Of a DNA stretch of 64,000 nucleotides, positions 51,887 through 63,340 are shown piece by piece. Numbering within the stretch: position 1 is the stretch's first letter; every line of letters starts with the position of its first letter. The notes under the pieces are model-generated. The model did not search any database, was not told the origin of the DNA, and saw only the letters and a list, made by a program, of their open reading frames with translations. The stretch comes from Nematostella vectensis (taxonomy: Eukaryota; Cnidaria; Anthozoa; Actiniaria; Edwardsiidae), in contig NC_064048.1 in NCBI RefSeq assembly GCF_932526225.1, positions 5,624,627 to 5,688,626 of the forward strand, written 5' to 3'. The position numbers and the translations under genes were made by a program.

Positions 51887-52839
51887 AATAATCTATGCAT
51901 CGTAACACGAAAGTGCTTCACGGGTATTAAGTAAATATAGCGTAAATTGAATATAATTTACCCAGCTTTCAAAAGCTGTTGTTTTATGTCTTTAGGAAAT
52001 TTCATATAGCTTTCAGGTTAAAGAATTCAGCCTTTTATACACTACCTACGAACCAACGCATAGAATAGGTGAATATAGGTGATTAGTATATAGAACTCGG
52101 AAAAGTCGCAAGAACAAGCGATTTGATTGGTTGAGAAACTCGGGATAAATAATGGAAATTTTCCTGCGCCCCGAAATCAAGCAAAATGGCGGGTGTAACA
52201 GCCGATTTGCAAGTTTTTCCGAAAAGAAAATTGCTCTAAAGCTCCTTTTATATACTAAAGTAATTATACCATTTCCATTTCGGCGGATAGTGGCTTTAAA
52301 ATCCACCTCAATGGTAATGGTATAATTGTTAAATATAATAGGTGTAAATTAAAGTGGTAAGCGACAGGTGTTTAGTCCTTAGCATGGTAAGCCTGTGTTC
52401 AGCTCAATGAACAACAGAACGACTTCGACTCAAAAGAAAACTAGTGGGGTGGGGGAGGGGGATGCGTCTTGCCTCCATAGACGTCACGGCCCTGAAAAAA
52501 ACACACAGACAGATAGTCAGATAGCTTTTATTGTGATTTTATACGAACATAGTATATGGACTAAGTCTTAATAAAATGACGAAAAAACACGACATGACGT
52601 TTCAAATAAACCCATTTCACATCTAATTAGGCGTAAGATTTTTTACTTTGCGAGTAAAAGCAAACAAAATATAAAATGCAAGTTTTTGTAAATTGATGTG
52701 AGTTTTTGTAAAGTGTCATTGAAAATTGAACTTTTCATCACTGAGCCCAGCCCAAGGACGATCAAGGAAAAATATCTTGAAAGCCAAAATCTGGGTAAGT
52801 GCATTTCGGCTTCACGTTATTTTTGTTATAAAAACTATC
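51887..52839. other. Intergenic, no gene seen
   Basis: AT-rich, with a phrase GGTGAATATAGGTG and scattered short repeats. No coding content was recognised. Confidence 0.4.
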
Positions 52840-53280
52840 CAAGGAGGGGTAGGTAAATTTTGCTCTCTCAAAGCTGTTGGTAATAAAGTCAATAGATTTA
52901 CTAAATGACACTTTAAAAGCTAATATTAAGCATTTATCGTTACTATGAGCATTAATACATGCATGCAAATACTTTTTTTTCTGTAATAATTCCAATTTTT
53001 TTTTATTTTGCAAAAATCACAAGAATCCAATATGGTGGATCTAAGATGGCTGACCCAAGATGGCTGAAATTCTTACAAAAAAAGTGATTACAAACGTTGT
53101 TATGGCCTTTTCGCATTGTAAAGCCGTTAAAAGGTTGATTTTGACATATCTGAATGATGCAAAACGATTTCAACCCGATATCTGCTAATTTAGGCAATAT
53201 TTGAAAGAATATCTAGACACCGTATTAATGACGTCATTGTGACGTCAGAATTGATTCGACCACACCCAAAATAGGGCCTG
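52840..53280 (+). repeat. Interspersed repeat, copy 2 of the 'AAGATGGC' family
   Basis: Partner of 15520-15950. Begins around AGGAGGGGTAGGTAAATTTT and ends at GATTCGACCACACCCAAAAT. Carries TGACGTCATTGTGACGTC near the end where copy 1 is degenerate. Confidence 0.8.
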
Positions 53281-53514
53281 ACGATTCTTTGCATGCTGGT
53301 GATCATTATCTGTAATTTTGATGGTAATAGCCAAAGCGGTTCATGAAATAAGGGGGCCTTTTAGCCACCCCCCCCCCCCATCCCCCAAGTCACAGACAGC
53401 TCAAAATAGCCGAGTCTAAATAGGGTTAGCATAGGTATTTACAAAAAGCTTGAAAAGGCATTCGCATATGTGCTTAACAAAAGCACTTTATCTTGCTGAT
53501 TCTGTTCTAGAGTA

Positions 53515-54010
53515 TAGTGAAACCAGATTTTACGATATGCCTCGGAAGAAAGAAAATGTATTGTAAAGGTATCGTTGCAAAAAGGTCCTGGATTTTACGA
53601 TATAAAGGAAAATCCATTGAAAATATCGTTGTAGCGAAGTCGGGTTAATTATCAACTTTAAAAATGATAACATTGTAACCGTACTCTTTGAAAAAGTTTT
53701 CACAGTTACTCTTTGTGAAACTGTAATCTGTATTTAACATGATCTGTCAAGTAAAAAAAAATGATTCACTGTACAGTACGTGTCTGGTGTCTTGAGTTTT
53801 TCTCTCTATGTTGATAGAAAGAATCAGTAATATCGTTGTATCGAGGTTAAAATTACGCTCGGGAGAACAGATTTGTATCATAAAATCGAGGATATCTTTG
53901 TATTCAATATTGTAAAATCGAGGTAATTTCTTATACCTTTCACTGTATTTCCGCCGGGAGAAAGGGACATCATCCAAAATCGAGGTTATCGTAAAATCCA
54001 GGTTCCACTG
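53515..54010. mobile_element. Tigger/pogo-like nonautonomous element, TA-flanked
   Basis: Between TA dinucleotides at 53513 and 54011 lie ends GTGAAACCAGATTTTACGAT (left) and the inverse of CAGTGGAACCTGGATTTTAC (right). Internal phrases such as ATCGAGGTTA and TTTTACGATAT recur. Terminal CAGTGGAACCT and TA target sites are typical of Tc1/mariner-Tigger. No transposase ORF. Confidence 0.82.
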
Positions 54011-54131
54011 TATCTTATGTATATTGAAAAGAATATTGTGCTGTCATTCAATTGAACTTAGAAATATCAAATTGCTTCAGTGTATCCCATTATTATCCCA
54101 TTATCTTTTCTACTTTAATGTCAGACGTAAT

Positions 54132-54413
54132 CAGGTGCGTACACAATGGGGGTGCGCGTAATCCCCCTCCCCCTTGGCGGCCAAAAAGTGGACCATTTCA
54201 TATTAAGAATCTTGAAATATTATGCTTTTCCTTATTAAAAATCTTGAAATACTATGATTTTCCTTATTAAGAATCTTGAAATACTATGCTTTTTCTTATT
54301 GAGAATCTTGAAATACTATGCTTTTCCTTATTAAGGAATCTTGAAATACTATGCTTTTCCATATGATACCTATGAATGCGCACCCCTTTCGGCCAATCCT
54401 GTGTACGCGCCTG
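54132..54413. mobile_element. TIR element with internal 32-bp tandem expansion
   Basis: The left end CAGGTGCGTACACAATGGGG and right inverted CAGGCGCGTACACAGGATTG define the element. Inside, a 32-33-bp unit (TTATTAAGAATCTTGAAATA plus CTATGCTTTTCC) is repeated five times (about 54205-54360). The truncated relative at 10429 has one unit. Confidence 0.9.
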
Positions 54414-54449
54414 ATGATTATATGAAAATTGTTCTTAAACCGAACAGAT

Positions 54450-56720
54450 TATTGTAATTATTGAGCTATTCCAGACTATTGTCACTATCCGAGTGGTCTA
54501 TCCCAGACAGGTTAATGTCATTATCGGAGTGGTCTATTCCGGACAGAGGTAGTCATTATCTGAGTGGTCTATTCCGGGCAGAGTATAGTCAATATCAGAG
54601 CGGTCTATCCTGGACAGAGTATAGTTATTATCCGAGTGGTCTTTACCGGACAGTGAATAGTCATTATCCGAGTGGTCTATTCCGGACAGGGTATAGTCAT
54701 TATCCGAGCGGTCTATTCCTAACAGAGTATAGTCATTATCCGAGTGGTCTATTCCGGACAGAGTATAGTCATTATCCGAGTGGTCTATCCTGGACAGAGT
54801 ATAGTTATTATCCGAGTGGTCTTTTCCGGACAGAGTATAGTCATTATCCGAGTGGTCTATTCCGGACAGGTTCTAGTCATTATCCGAGTGATCTATTCCG
54901 GACAGGGTCTAGTCATTATCCGAATGATCTACTCCGGACAGGGTATAGTCATTATCCGAGCGGTCTATTCCTAACAGAGTATAGTCATTATCCGAGTGGT
55001 CTATTCCGGACAGAGTATAGTCATTATCCGAGTGGTCTATCCTGGACAGAGTATAGTTATTATCCGAGTGGTCTTTTCCGGACAGAGTATAGTCATTATC
55101 CGAGTGGTCTATTCCGGACAGGTTCTAGTCATTATCCGAGTGATCTATTCCGGACAGGGTCTAGTCATTATCCGAATGATCTACTCCGGACAGGGTCTAG
55201 TCATTATCCGAGTGGTCTATTCCGGACAGGGTATAGTCATTATCCGAGTGGTCTATTCCGGACAGGGTCTAGTCATTATCCGAATGATCTACTCCGGACA
55301 GGGTCAAGTCATTATCCGAGTGGTCTATTCCGGACAGGGTATAGTTATTATCCGAGTGGTCTATTCCGAACAGGGTCTAGTCATTATCCGAATGATCTAC
55401 TCCGGACAGGGTCAAGTCATTATCCGAGTGGTCTATTCCGGACAGGGTATAGTCATTATCCGAGTGGTCTTCTCCGGACAGGGTATAGTCATTATCAGAG
55501 TGGTCTATTCCGTACAGAGTATAGTCATTATCCGAGTGGTCTATTCCGGACAGGGTCTAGTCATTATCCTAGTGCTCTATTCCGGACAGGGTCTAGTCAT
55601 TATCCGAGTGGACTATTCCGGACAGGGTCTAGTCATTATCCTAGTGCTCTATTCCTGACAGGGTCTAGTCATTATCCGAGTGATCTACTCCGTACAGGGT
55701 ATAGTCATTATCCGAGTGGTCTATTCCGGACAGGGTATAGTCATTATCCGAGTAGTCTACTCCGGACAGAGTATAGTCATTATCCGAGTGGTCTATTCCG
55801 GACAGGGTATAGTCATTATCCGAGTGGTCTATTCCGAACAGGGTCTAGTCATTATCCGAATGATCTACTCCGGACAGGGTCTAGTCATTATCCGAGTGGT
55901 CTATTCCGGACAGGGTATAGTCATTATCCGAGTGGTCTTCTCCGGACAGGGTATAGTCATTATCAGAGTGGTCTATTCCGTACAGAGTATAGTCATTATC
56001 CGAGTGGACTATTCCGGACAGGGTCTAGTCATTATCCTAGTGCTCTATTCCGGACAGGGTCTAGTCATTATCCGAGTGGACTATTCCGGACAGGGTCTAG
56101 TCATTATCCTAGTGCTCTATTCCTGACAGGGTCTAGTCATTGTCCGAGTGATCTACTCCGTACAGGGTATAGTCATTATCCGAGTGGTCTATTCCGGACA
56201 GGGTATAGTCATTATCCGAGTAGTCTACTCCGGACAGAGTATAGTCATTATCCGAGTAGTCTACTCCGGACAGAGTATAGTCATTATCCGAGTGGTCTAT
56301 TCCGGACAGGGTATAGTCATTATCCGAGTGGTCTATTCCGAACAGGGTCTAGTCATTATCCGAATGATCTACTCCGGACAGGGTCTAGTCATTATCCGAG
56401 TGGTCTATTCCGTACAGGGTATAGTCATTATCCGAGTGGTCTATTCCGGACAGGGTATAGTCATTATCCGAGTAGTCTACTCCGGACAGAGTATAGTCAT
56501 TATCCGAGTGGTCTATTCCGGACAGGGTATAGTCATTATCCAAGTGATCTATCCTGGATAGAGTATTGTTGCTATCCGAGTGGTCTATCCCGGACAAAGT
56601 TTTGTTGCTATCCGTGTTGTCTATCCAGGGCAAAGAATTGTTGCTATCTGTGTGATCTATTCCGGACATAGTGTTGTCGCTACCCGAGTATCTATTTCGA
56701 TCAGATAGCATCGCCCATTA
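54450..56720 (+). repeat. 36-bp satellite array, about 62 units, with higher-order repeats
   Basis: The unit is CATTATCCGAGTGGTCTATT plus CCGGACAGGGTATAGT. Edge units are degenerate and central ones near-identical. Variants fall into higher-order blocks: a 7-unit (252-bp) block around 54780 repeats at about 55032, and a 13-unit (468-bp) block repeats (rare variant ATTATCAGAG at 55491 and 55959). Plus-strand frame 1 stays open for 736 codons (HYPSGLFRTGYS repeated), and a second plus frame is nearly open. Openness follows from a stop-free unit whose length is divisible by three, so coding is not supported. Confidence 0.96.
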
Positions 56721-57124
56721 TCCTTGTGGTTTGTCTCGGACGAAGTATTGCTAAGCTTTGCAGACCTTTATATGCTTTTTGATTTCCGGTTGCAACTGCC
56801 CATGTTCTGCTTAATTAAAGCTTTTCACGGGGCGAGGGTGGGGAGGAATGAACCGGAAGGAAGGAAGATAACAAAAAGTAAGTATAAAAAGTGATAATGA
56901 AAAATATTGAAATAAAACCAAGAAAGATAAGAACACATCCTTCAACCTTTAAAAACCCAAATATAAGAAACCGAAAGAAGAAAATGATGGCAAAAATAAA
57001 CAGGACAAAGAAAGGAGCAAAGAAAACTCAAATAAAGGAAATATCATAAAACGAAGAAAAATAAGGAAAATAACTGTAAGAAGAATGAAAATAAGAAAAA
57101 AGATAATAAAATAAAAGAGAAAGA
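56721..57124. other. A/G-rich flank of the satellite, no gene seen
   Basis: 56850-57124 is strongly purine-rich (AAAGAAAGGAGCAAAGAAAA type) and ends at the stop of the EGF/beta-sandwich gene, so it is the 3' side of that minus-strand gene. Confidence 0.5.
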
Positions 57125-59102
57125 CTAGGCTTGATAGTTGCGCACATAGAGCACCGTATCGAAACCATTAGTAACCACGACGGCGCCTTGTCTTTTCAAA
57201 GGGTACGTTGGGCTGAAGGTTCCTACAACAACACTGTTGATTTTAACCGTGACAGAGGATTGCGTGACAGAAAGTGAAACTGAGAACCACTCATCCAGGC
57301 GGGGGTGTTGCGAGCCACAAGATGACGGTTGTTTTCTAGAGAAAGTGCCAGCTCCTACTGATCCAGGCTGAAAGCACTCACTCACGCTATGGAGCCTGAT
57401 GAAGTAAACGAGCTTGAGTTAAATACACAGACGAGACGACGACAAATAAATTATTTAGCTGCTTAGGTATTTTTTTCCTATATAAAATCATAAATTATCA
57501 TCGCGTAAGATAAACACAGCCAAAATTGGAATACAGAGCTATCATCGCTAATACGATCACCATAATTGACCATAGTCTAGTTATCGCAAAAAGAAAGCCT
57601 ATAATAACAATAACTCTTAGCATTTTTTTGTATATCACTTTTGTGCGTGTGGTATCTTGATAACGAGGTGTCCCTAAAATTCGGAGCCTATGATAACGAG
57701 GTTTCCCTAAAATTCGAATGCCCATGATAACGAGGGGTTGGTATGGTATGGTAACGAGGTGTTTTTATTACTGGGATGTCCGTGATAACGAGGTGTCCTT
57801 TCTATTGGTATGTCCGTGATAACAAGGTGTTTCTTTAATGGGATGTCCGTGATAAAGAGGTGCATCTTATATTCGGATGTCCGTGATAACAAGGTGTCCA
57901 AAATATTGGGATGTTCGTGATAACAAGGTGTCCATAATATTGGGATGTCCGTGATAACGAGGTGTCCATATTATTGGGGTGTCCTTCAAGGCGAGAGTCG
58001 ACAATAGAATTCAAGTTAACAGGATGAAATATGGGCGAAGGAAACCAGAAAATAATTGTGTGCAGGAAGTTCGCGTAATACTACGGGAAAATTTCAAGGT
58101 CCGTATCCAAAGGCTCCACTTCATACCTGAAGTACACGAAGTCGAAGTTGTCGCCGTCAACCATATTAAACGCAACTCCCGGATGTACACCTCGAGTTGT
58201 GTCATGGGAGACATGCCTAGCGCGCAGGTCAACGGCGATGTTATACTGCTGACCAGTGACGATGCTCGTAGGCGTGAAGTCTACTCTGCAGAAGCCGTCC
58301 GCTCGCCAGGATGAATGAGTTGCTTCGAGTTGTATGACACCGTCTGATGATGTATTGAATGCGTGACAACGATGGAATGACGTGTCTAGAACAACACAAA
58401 TCACAACCATTGAACAGCTTGATGGTCGTATGTTTGCATGAAGTGCAGCCTCTCTCCGCTATCTTTTCGCCATTCTTACGTCGCACGGGGGATTGGGTCG
58501 AGTTGATAAGCGAACAGCATGCTGGGACGATTTTAGGGGACGCAATAGCCCATTTCCAAATTACGCTCCACTGCCCATAAAAAAAAAAAAAACTTTTAAT
58601 CGAGGCTATGTGCCCATCCTGTTACCTTAAATGTTGTTTTAGCAAAGGGATTCGATTCTTTGAGAGCATCCAAGCATAATTAGGAAATGGGCTATTCAAC
58701 ATGGCGTTGTGAATCTAACTAACGAAGATATTCCGGGAGCTGAATTGCCAAAACTTGCCATCTTCTAGCCTTAACTCAGTATAACATCAACATGTTTACG
58801 ATTTTGAGTTTCATTCCCTAAGATCGTGTCCGAGCATGCTATTGGCTCATCAACTCGTGCAGCCCGAGAAAAAAAGGCTATTGTACGACCCCTTTCAAAT
58901 ACCGTGTGCCTTTTAAATTGATAAATTGTGCATATAGTTTGCGCCGGCAGGCGTAAGTGCTTGACGCGGTTTTGCCTCAATACTTACTCATTCGCGCAAG
59001 GCAGTATGGGTTGTCAGCAGGGCATACGCATGTGTACGAGTTGTTGGCGAAATCCGCTTGACAGAGTGAGCCCGCGGGACAGATCCCAGTCGCGCACGCG
59101 TT
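57125..59102 (-). CDS. Extracellular protein with EGF-like and LamG-like beta-sandwich region (3' part)
   Basis: Three exons on the minus strand join in phase: 59102-58988, 58385-58127 and 57395-57125. The first encodes an EGF-like module of 38 residues with six cysteines (CATGICPAGSLC, YTCVCPADNPYC). The next two encode a beta-rich domain of about 175 residues: FNTSSDGVIQLEATHSSWRA, GQQYNIAVDLRARHV, GVAFNMVDGDNFDFVYFR, WFSVSLSVTQSSVTVKINSV and a terminal TVLYVRNYQA. The pattern recalls concanavalin/LamG-type carbohydrate- or protein-binding sandwiches, but no specific family is certain. Stop at 57125-57127. Upstream exons (signal peptide, perhaps more EGF modules) must exist, since the first exon enters in phase 0 from an acceptor; they were not found before the microsatellites at 59231. 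It is probably secreted or cell-surface. Confidence 0.75.
57650..57990 (-). repeat. Degenerate about 35-bp minisatellite in an intron
   Basis: About ten copies of a unit containing GGGATGTCCGTGATAACGAG and GTGTCC, best kept at 57840-57975 and increasingly diverged to the left. It lies in the last intron of the EGF/beta-sandwich gene. Confidence 0.9.
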
Positions 59103-59230
59103 CTGAAAACACCGTTTTACGATTAGGAGTGTCCTGCTCTATTATAGCTCTATTATAGTATTTACATAGCCTTAACATAGCTTTAATGTCAGATGCACAG
59201 CCTCCCTGGGGATACGCTGACATCTTACCA

Positions 59231-59283
59231 TTGTTATTGTCATTGTCATTGTCATTGTCATTGTCATTGTCATTGTTATTGTT
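59231..59283 (+). repeat. (ATTGTC)n hexanucleotide repeat
   Basis: About eight ATTGTC/ATTGTT units upstream of the EGF exon on the gene's sense strand. Confidence 0.93.
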
Positions 59284-59768
59284 TGTGCCCACAAATCAAG
59301 AGCTACCCCTCAGGAAATCAGTGTGATCGTTTCCCAAATTTTTGTTCCTCTGCCTTTCGTCTCGCTGGCAGATTTTAACGGTCAGTCGCACTTGGGATTT
59401 TTAGCACTCTAAATGTTCGTGAGGCATTGCTCTTTCGATTTGCATCCAAAAACTAAACTTAAAAGGATATTTTCATTAAAATGAACCGATAATTGTGAAC
59501 GCGCGTCTCAAAAAATGAGGAACTGTACGTATCGGAACACCGCCTATTTATTCAAATAGGAGAAAAACACTTTTCCTTGTCAGAAATCAAACCAATTTGA
59601 ATGAATGCAGTACAGTATGGCAGTGGTAAACAAATAGCAACGAATGACAAGCACCAACCGAAGTCCTGTGGCAACAGCAAAAGGCTGAACTATTGCCAAA
59701 TATGAACAGGAACGCAGGTTCCAAGACAGGGATCAATATTGAAGGGAATACTTTACGCATGGGGTTGC

Positions 59769-60597
<829 letters not shown>

Positions 60598-60613
60598 TTT
60601 TTTTTTTTGCAAG

Positions 60614-61734
60614 CAGCAAACGAAGAGTCAGGACGAGATGACGAGGAGACGGTCGTTGCATCTCAAGTTTCTACGCCGGGGAAGCAAATATATCCTGCGA
60701 TTTCCTACTGGGTTGCATGCCAGATTACCTTTTTAGATGGAGACGAGGATAACTATTCTGGCAGTGACGCAGAGACGTTCAACAAAATGGAAGCTGAGTA
60801 TCGCAACTGCCAGCCTTTCAGCATGCGAAAGCGACAGCTCAACATTTTACTAGAGAAGATGAAAGGAGAGAGGAGTTTGCGCCAGCAACTAAACAAGGCC
60901 CGTAAATCTAAAATGCTGAAAAGCCGAAGTAAAGGCTGGTGGATCTGGGAGTTCCACACAACTTGCTGGAATTATTACCGGAAGACCCCGAAGATGCAAT
61001 GCCCGAGGAAATAATCGTGGAACTATTCCGGATTAGAGAGGATCACCAGAAGTCTGAGGCTGAGAAAAGGAAAGTCATGGCAAGAGCGGCATTCGAGAGC
61101 CATTGGGTGCGAGCGACTGAGACTGAGCTGCACCGATGTTCGTCGAGATTGCAATCAATCTCGGAGAACGAGGAGTTGAAAAGCGCTAAAGCGTTGGTGC
61201 AACTTGTTAGCGACAAGCTCAAAAGTCTCCATACCAACACTGGTACTCTGGCTTGCGAAACGGCGATTGAGGAAAGACTGAAGGCGTGAATCAGCTGGGG
61301 GCTCCTCGACCAACGATGTGCGCATTTGTTGCTAAACTTATGGGATCCGCTACCAAGCTGCGACGATGAGGCAGACAGTGACCAAGATTCTTTGTTTCGA
61401 GACAGCGGATGCCCATCCCAGACACACACCCCTCCTCGCCAAGGCTCAAGTGACGATATGCCAGAGGTAAACATGTGTTTTTGTTACCTTTTTGCTGATC
61501 AAATTATTCGAGCCTTTCTCGCTTTTTTAGATACCAAAGACCCCATCATGGAGCCCAAAACCAAACAGATGGGAATCACCAGGAATAGAATTGATGGCAT
61601 TCACTACACCGGCCAAGCGGCGTTCCCTCACCCAGACTCCCAAGGGACGACGCAACCGACTCAAGTTTCGTAAACCGCAACCGACAGACAAAGGGCAAAC
61701 AACACTGGACGGTTTTCTCAGCCTGCAAATGTAA
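60614..61734 (+). pseudogene. Possibly damaged gene ending in a PIP-like motif
   Basis: Coding-like sequence starts after an acceptor (T run then GCAAG) at 60614 and continues to 61466 (GAG|GTAAAC), then a last exon 61531-61734 follows after CTTTTTTAG. The first part is charged and helical (FNKMEAEYRNCQPFSMRKRQ, ELLPEDPEDAMPEE, EAEKRKVMARAAFESHWVRA). It is broken by a one-base frame change near 60925-60939 and by a TGA at 61287-61289, with coding character continuing afterwards (LPSCDDEADSDQD). The last exon is intact, basic, and ends KGQTTLDGFLSLQM; QTTLDGFL resembles a PCNA-interaction box. AATAAA sits at 61804, 70 bp past the stop. It is either a recent pseudogene or a real gene with assembly errors. 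The family was not recognised. Upstream exons were not found. Confidence 0.55.
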
Positions 61735-61900
61735 TCTTTTTAATGTTCTGTAAACACGATATTCTTCCTGATACTCTGTATAACAAAGTCGCCATAAAGT
61801 CTGAATAAAGTAGTGTGCCTGCATATACGCACAACGCTACGTAATGACACCAATTGTCAAGATTACTTAAGAGATTAAAGGTATTTTACCTACACAAATA

Positions 61901-63037
61901 CAGTCAAACCTCTATTAAGCGGCCCTCTATTGAGCGGTCACCCTCTATTCAACGGTCATTTACCAAAATCCCGAATTTTCCCCCTTATGTTTACTGTAAA
62001 TTTGACCTCTATTGAGCGGTCACCTCTATTAAGCGGACGCAGTCACCAAAGGAGGGTCCCATTTGGTTGATTTTATTGTTTTTCACCTCTATCAAACGGT
62101 CATCATCGATATTTGTCCGAGCATGACAACAGATAGTGCACGTCATATTTCGTCATATTTTTAACAGTCTAATCTAATTACTGTGCGGATCAGTCGCATC
62201 AAATTCCTCGATTACCAATTTCCGCTTTAGCCAGCTAGAAGAAAAACTGTCACCAAATATGTATTCACAAGGAATCTCGAGTCCATAGCCACCACCTCTG
62301 TCCACCCACTTCCCTTTGACTACGACTTTCTCACAGTTCGTAGGTCTTTTGAGATATTTGGTAACCCACGTTGACATCAGTTTGGGAATATGCCTGATAA
62401 CTTCGTAATCGTCAACTAGAGTATTCGGGTGACCGTCTCCATCCATCACTGTTTTGTCGGCTTTTTCTCTTACGATTGCAACAGCATTCGGATCCTTTAT
62501 GTCAGTTGGTTCCCGCATAAGTTTGTAAACATCTTCTAGTGCTGGTTCCCACTCAGTCATGTATTCATGGTATCCCCGAATGAATGCAACTGGGTCAGAT
62601 TTGTGAGTTTTTGGGTACGGCAACGCACTGCGAGTTTTTGATTCGACTTCCAAAATCACGCAAACGCTTAATGACGGATATCGACGGAAACGACGCGTGT
62701 AACATCACCTTAACGCACTCATTTACTTTACATAACGCCAGCGAAAGTAGCTCATGCCCATAGAATTAGGCAAAGCCACAGAGCCGTAAAGGCAAAAACG
62801 AACTGACTAGGCGATTTCAAACATTTCTGGATGAAATTGGAATGCACCAGGCCCCGTCTTAGGGCTAACATGATTGTTACTGTTGTTTATTATAATAAAA
62901 AGTTCTTACGTATAATGACAGCCCGATTTACGCTAATTTAGGGGCGAAAATAGCGAAACCTCTATTAAGCGGTCAACCTCTATTAAGCGGTCACTAAGCT
63001 AAGTTCCGAGGGTGACCGCTTAATAGAGGTTCGACTG
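61901..63037. mobile_element. Tigger-like element containing a HIRAN-like ORF
   Basis: Flanked by TA at 61899 and 63038. The left end is CAGTCAAACCTCTATTAAGC and the right end inverted CAGTCGAACCTCTATTAAGC. CTCTATTRAGCGGTCA phrases recur several times just inside each end. Such ends and TA sites match Tc1/mariner-Tigger elements. There is no transposase; instead the interior holds a 162-codon ORF with a HIRAN-like domain on the minus strand. Confidence 0.82.
62174..62659 (-). CDS. HIRAN-like domain protein inside a transposable element
   Basis: Open for 161 residues to a TAG at 62174-62176. The peptide DPVAFIRGYHEYMTEWEPAL, then LMREPTDIKDPNAVAIVRE, VIRHIPKLMSTWVTKYL and GGGYGLEIPCEYIFGD follows the HIRAN pattern: a strand, REP.(N/D)..D.NAVAV, a 'GHIP' block (here RHIP) and a closing GYGLEIPC-type end. 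HIRAN domains in DNA-repair helicases such as HLTF bind 3' ends of DNA; free-standing forms have unknown roles. No ATG precedes the domain: the frame is open back to a TGA near 62715, and the first in-frame start is GTG. It may thus be a spliced 3' exon or a captured fragment. It lies wholly between the Tigger-like ends at 61901-63037. Confidence 0.6.
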   Translation of the reverse strand: MILEVESKTRSALPYPKTHKSDPVAFIRGYHEYMTEWEPALEDVYKLMREPTDIKDPNAVAIVREKADKTVMDGDGHPNTLVDDYEVIRHIPKLMSTWVTKYLKRPTNCEKVVVKGKWVDRGGGYGLEIPCEYIFGDSFSSSWLKRKLVIEEFDATDPHSN

Positions 63038-63132
63038 TACAATTAAGGGAATTCGTAATGCACACTTTGTAAGACGCTTGTTAGTCCGATCTTGTGGCGT
63101 GATACATTCAGTTTTACTAAATACAACGAAAC

Positions 63133-63160
63133 ATGTCGAAACGCCAAAATAAGAATGACT
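63133..63160 (+). CDS. Possible short first coding exon
   Basis: AAACATGTCGAAACGCC starts a 28-nt stretch (MSKRQNKND) ending exactly at a strong donor, T|GTAAGTAC. No downstream acceptor or continuing exon was identified, so this rests on start and donor quality only. Confidence 0.2.
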
Positions 63161-63340
63161 GTAAGTACATCATGTCCCACCTAGCTTTTCCTGTCCACTA
63201 AGTGGATTACAGTATTACAGTATTTTCTGTTTGCTCGATTGAGCAACGGGTTGGGGCTCCTCCCTTTTTGGAAATGGAAGTCGGGGTCTCTTAAGATCGA
63301 AGTCCACTGCCCGAACCCGTATTATCTTTTGAGACCAACT

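Noticed and set aside
54461-56671. A 736-codon plus-strand ORF of 12-residue repeats
   Set aside because: The ORF follows from a 36-bp unit without stops. A second plus frame is nearly as open and the minus strand also has open stretches; there is no signal peptide, splice context or codon-position bias.
60927-60987. A 61-bp intron (GTAAAG...GGAAG) to repair the frame at the 60.6-61.7 kb locus
   Set aside because: The acceptor lacks a pyrimidine tract, and the supposed intron contains coding-like sequence in the second frame, so a one-base shift is the simpler reading.
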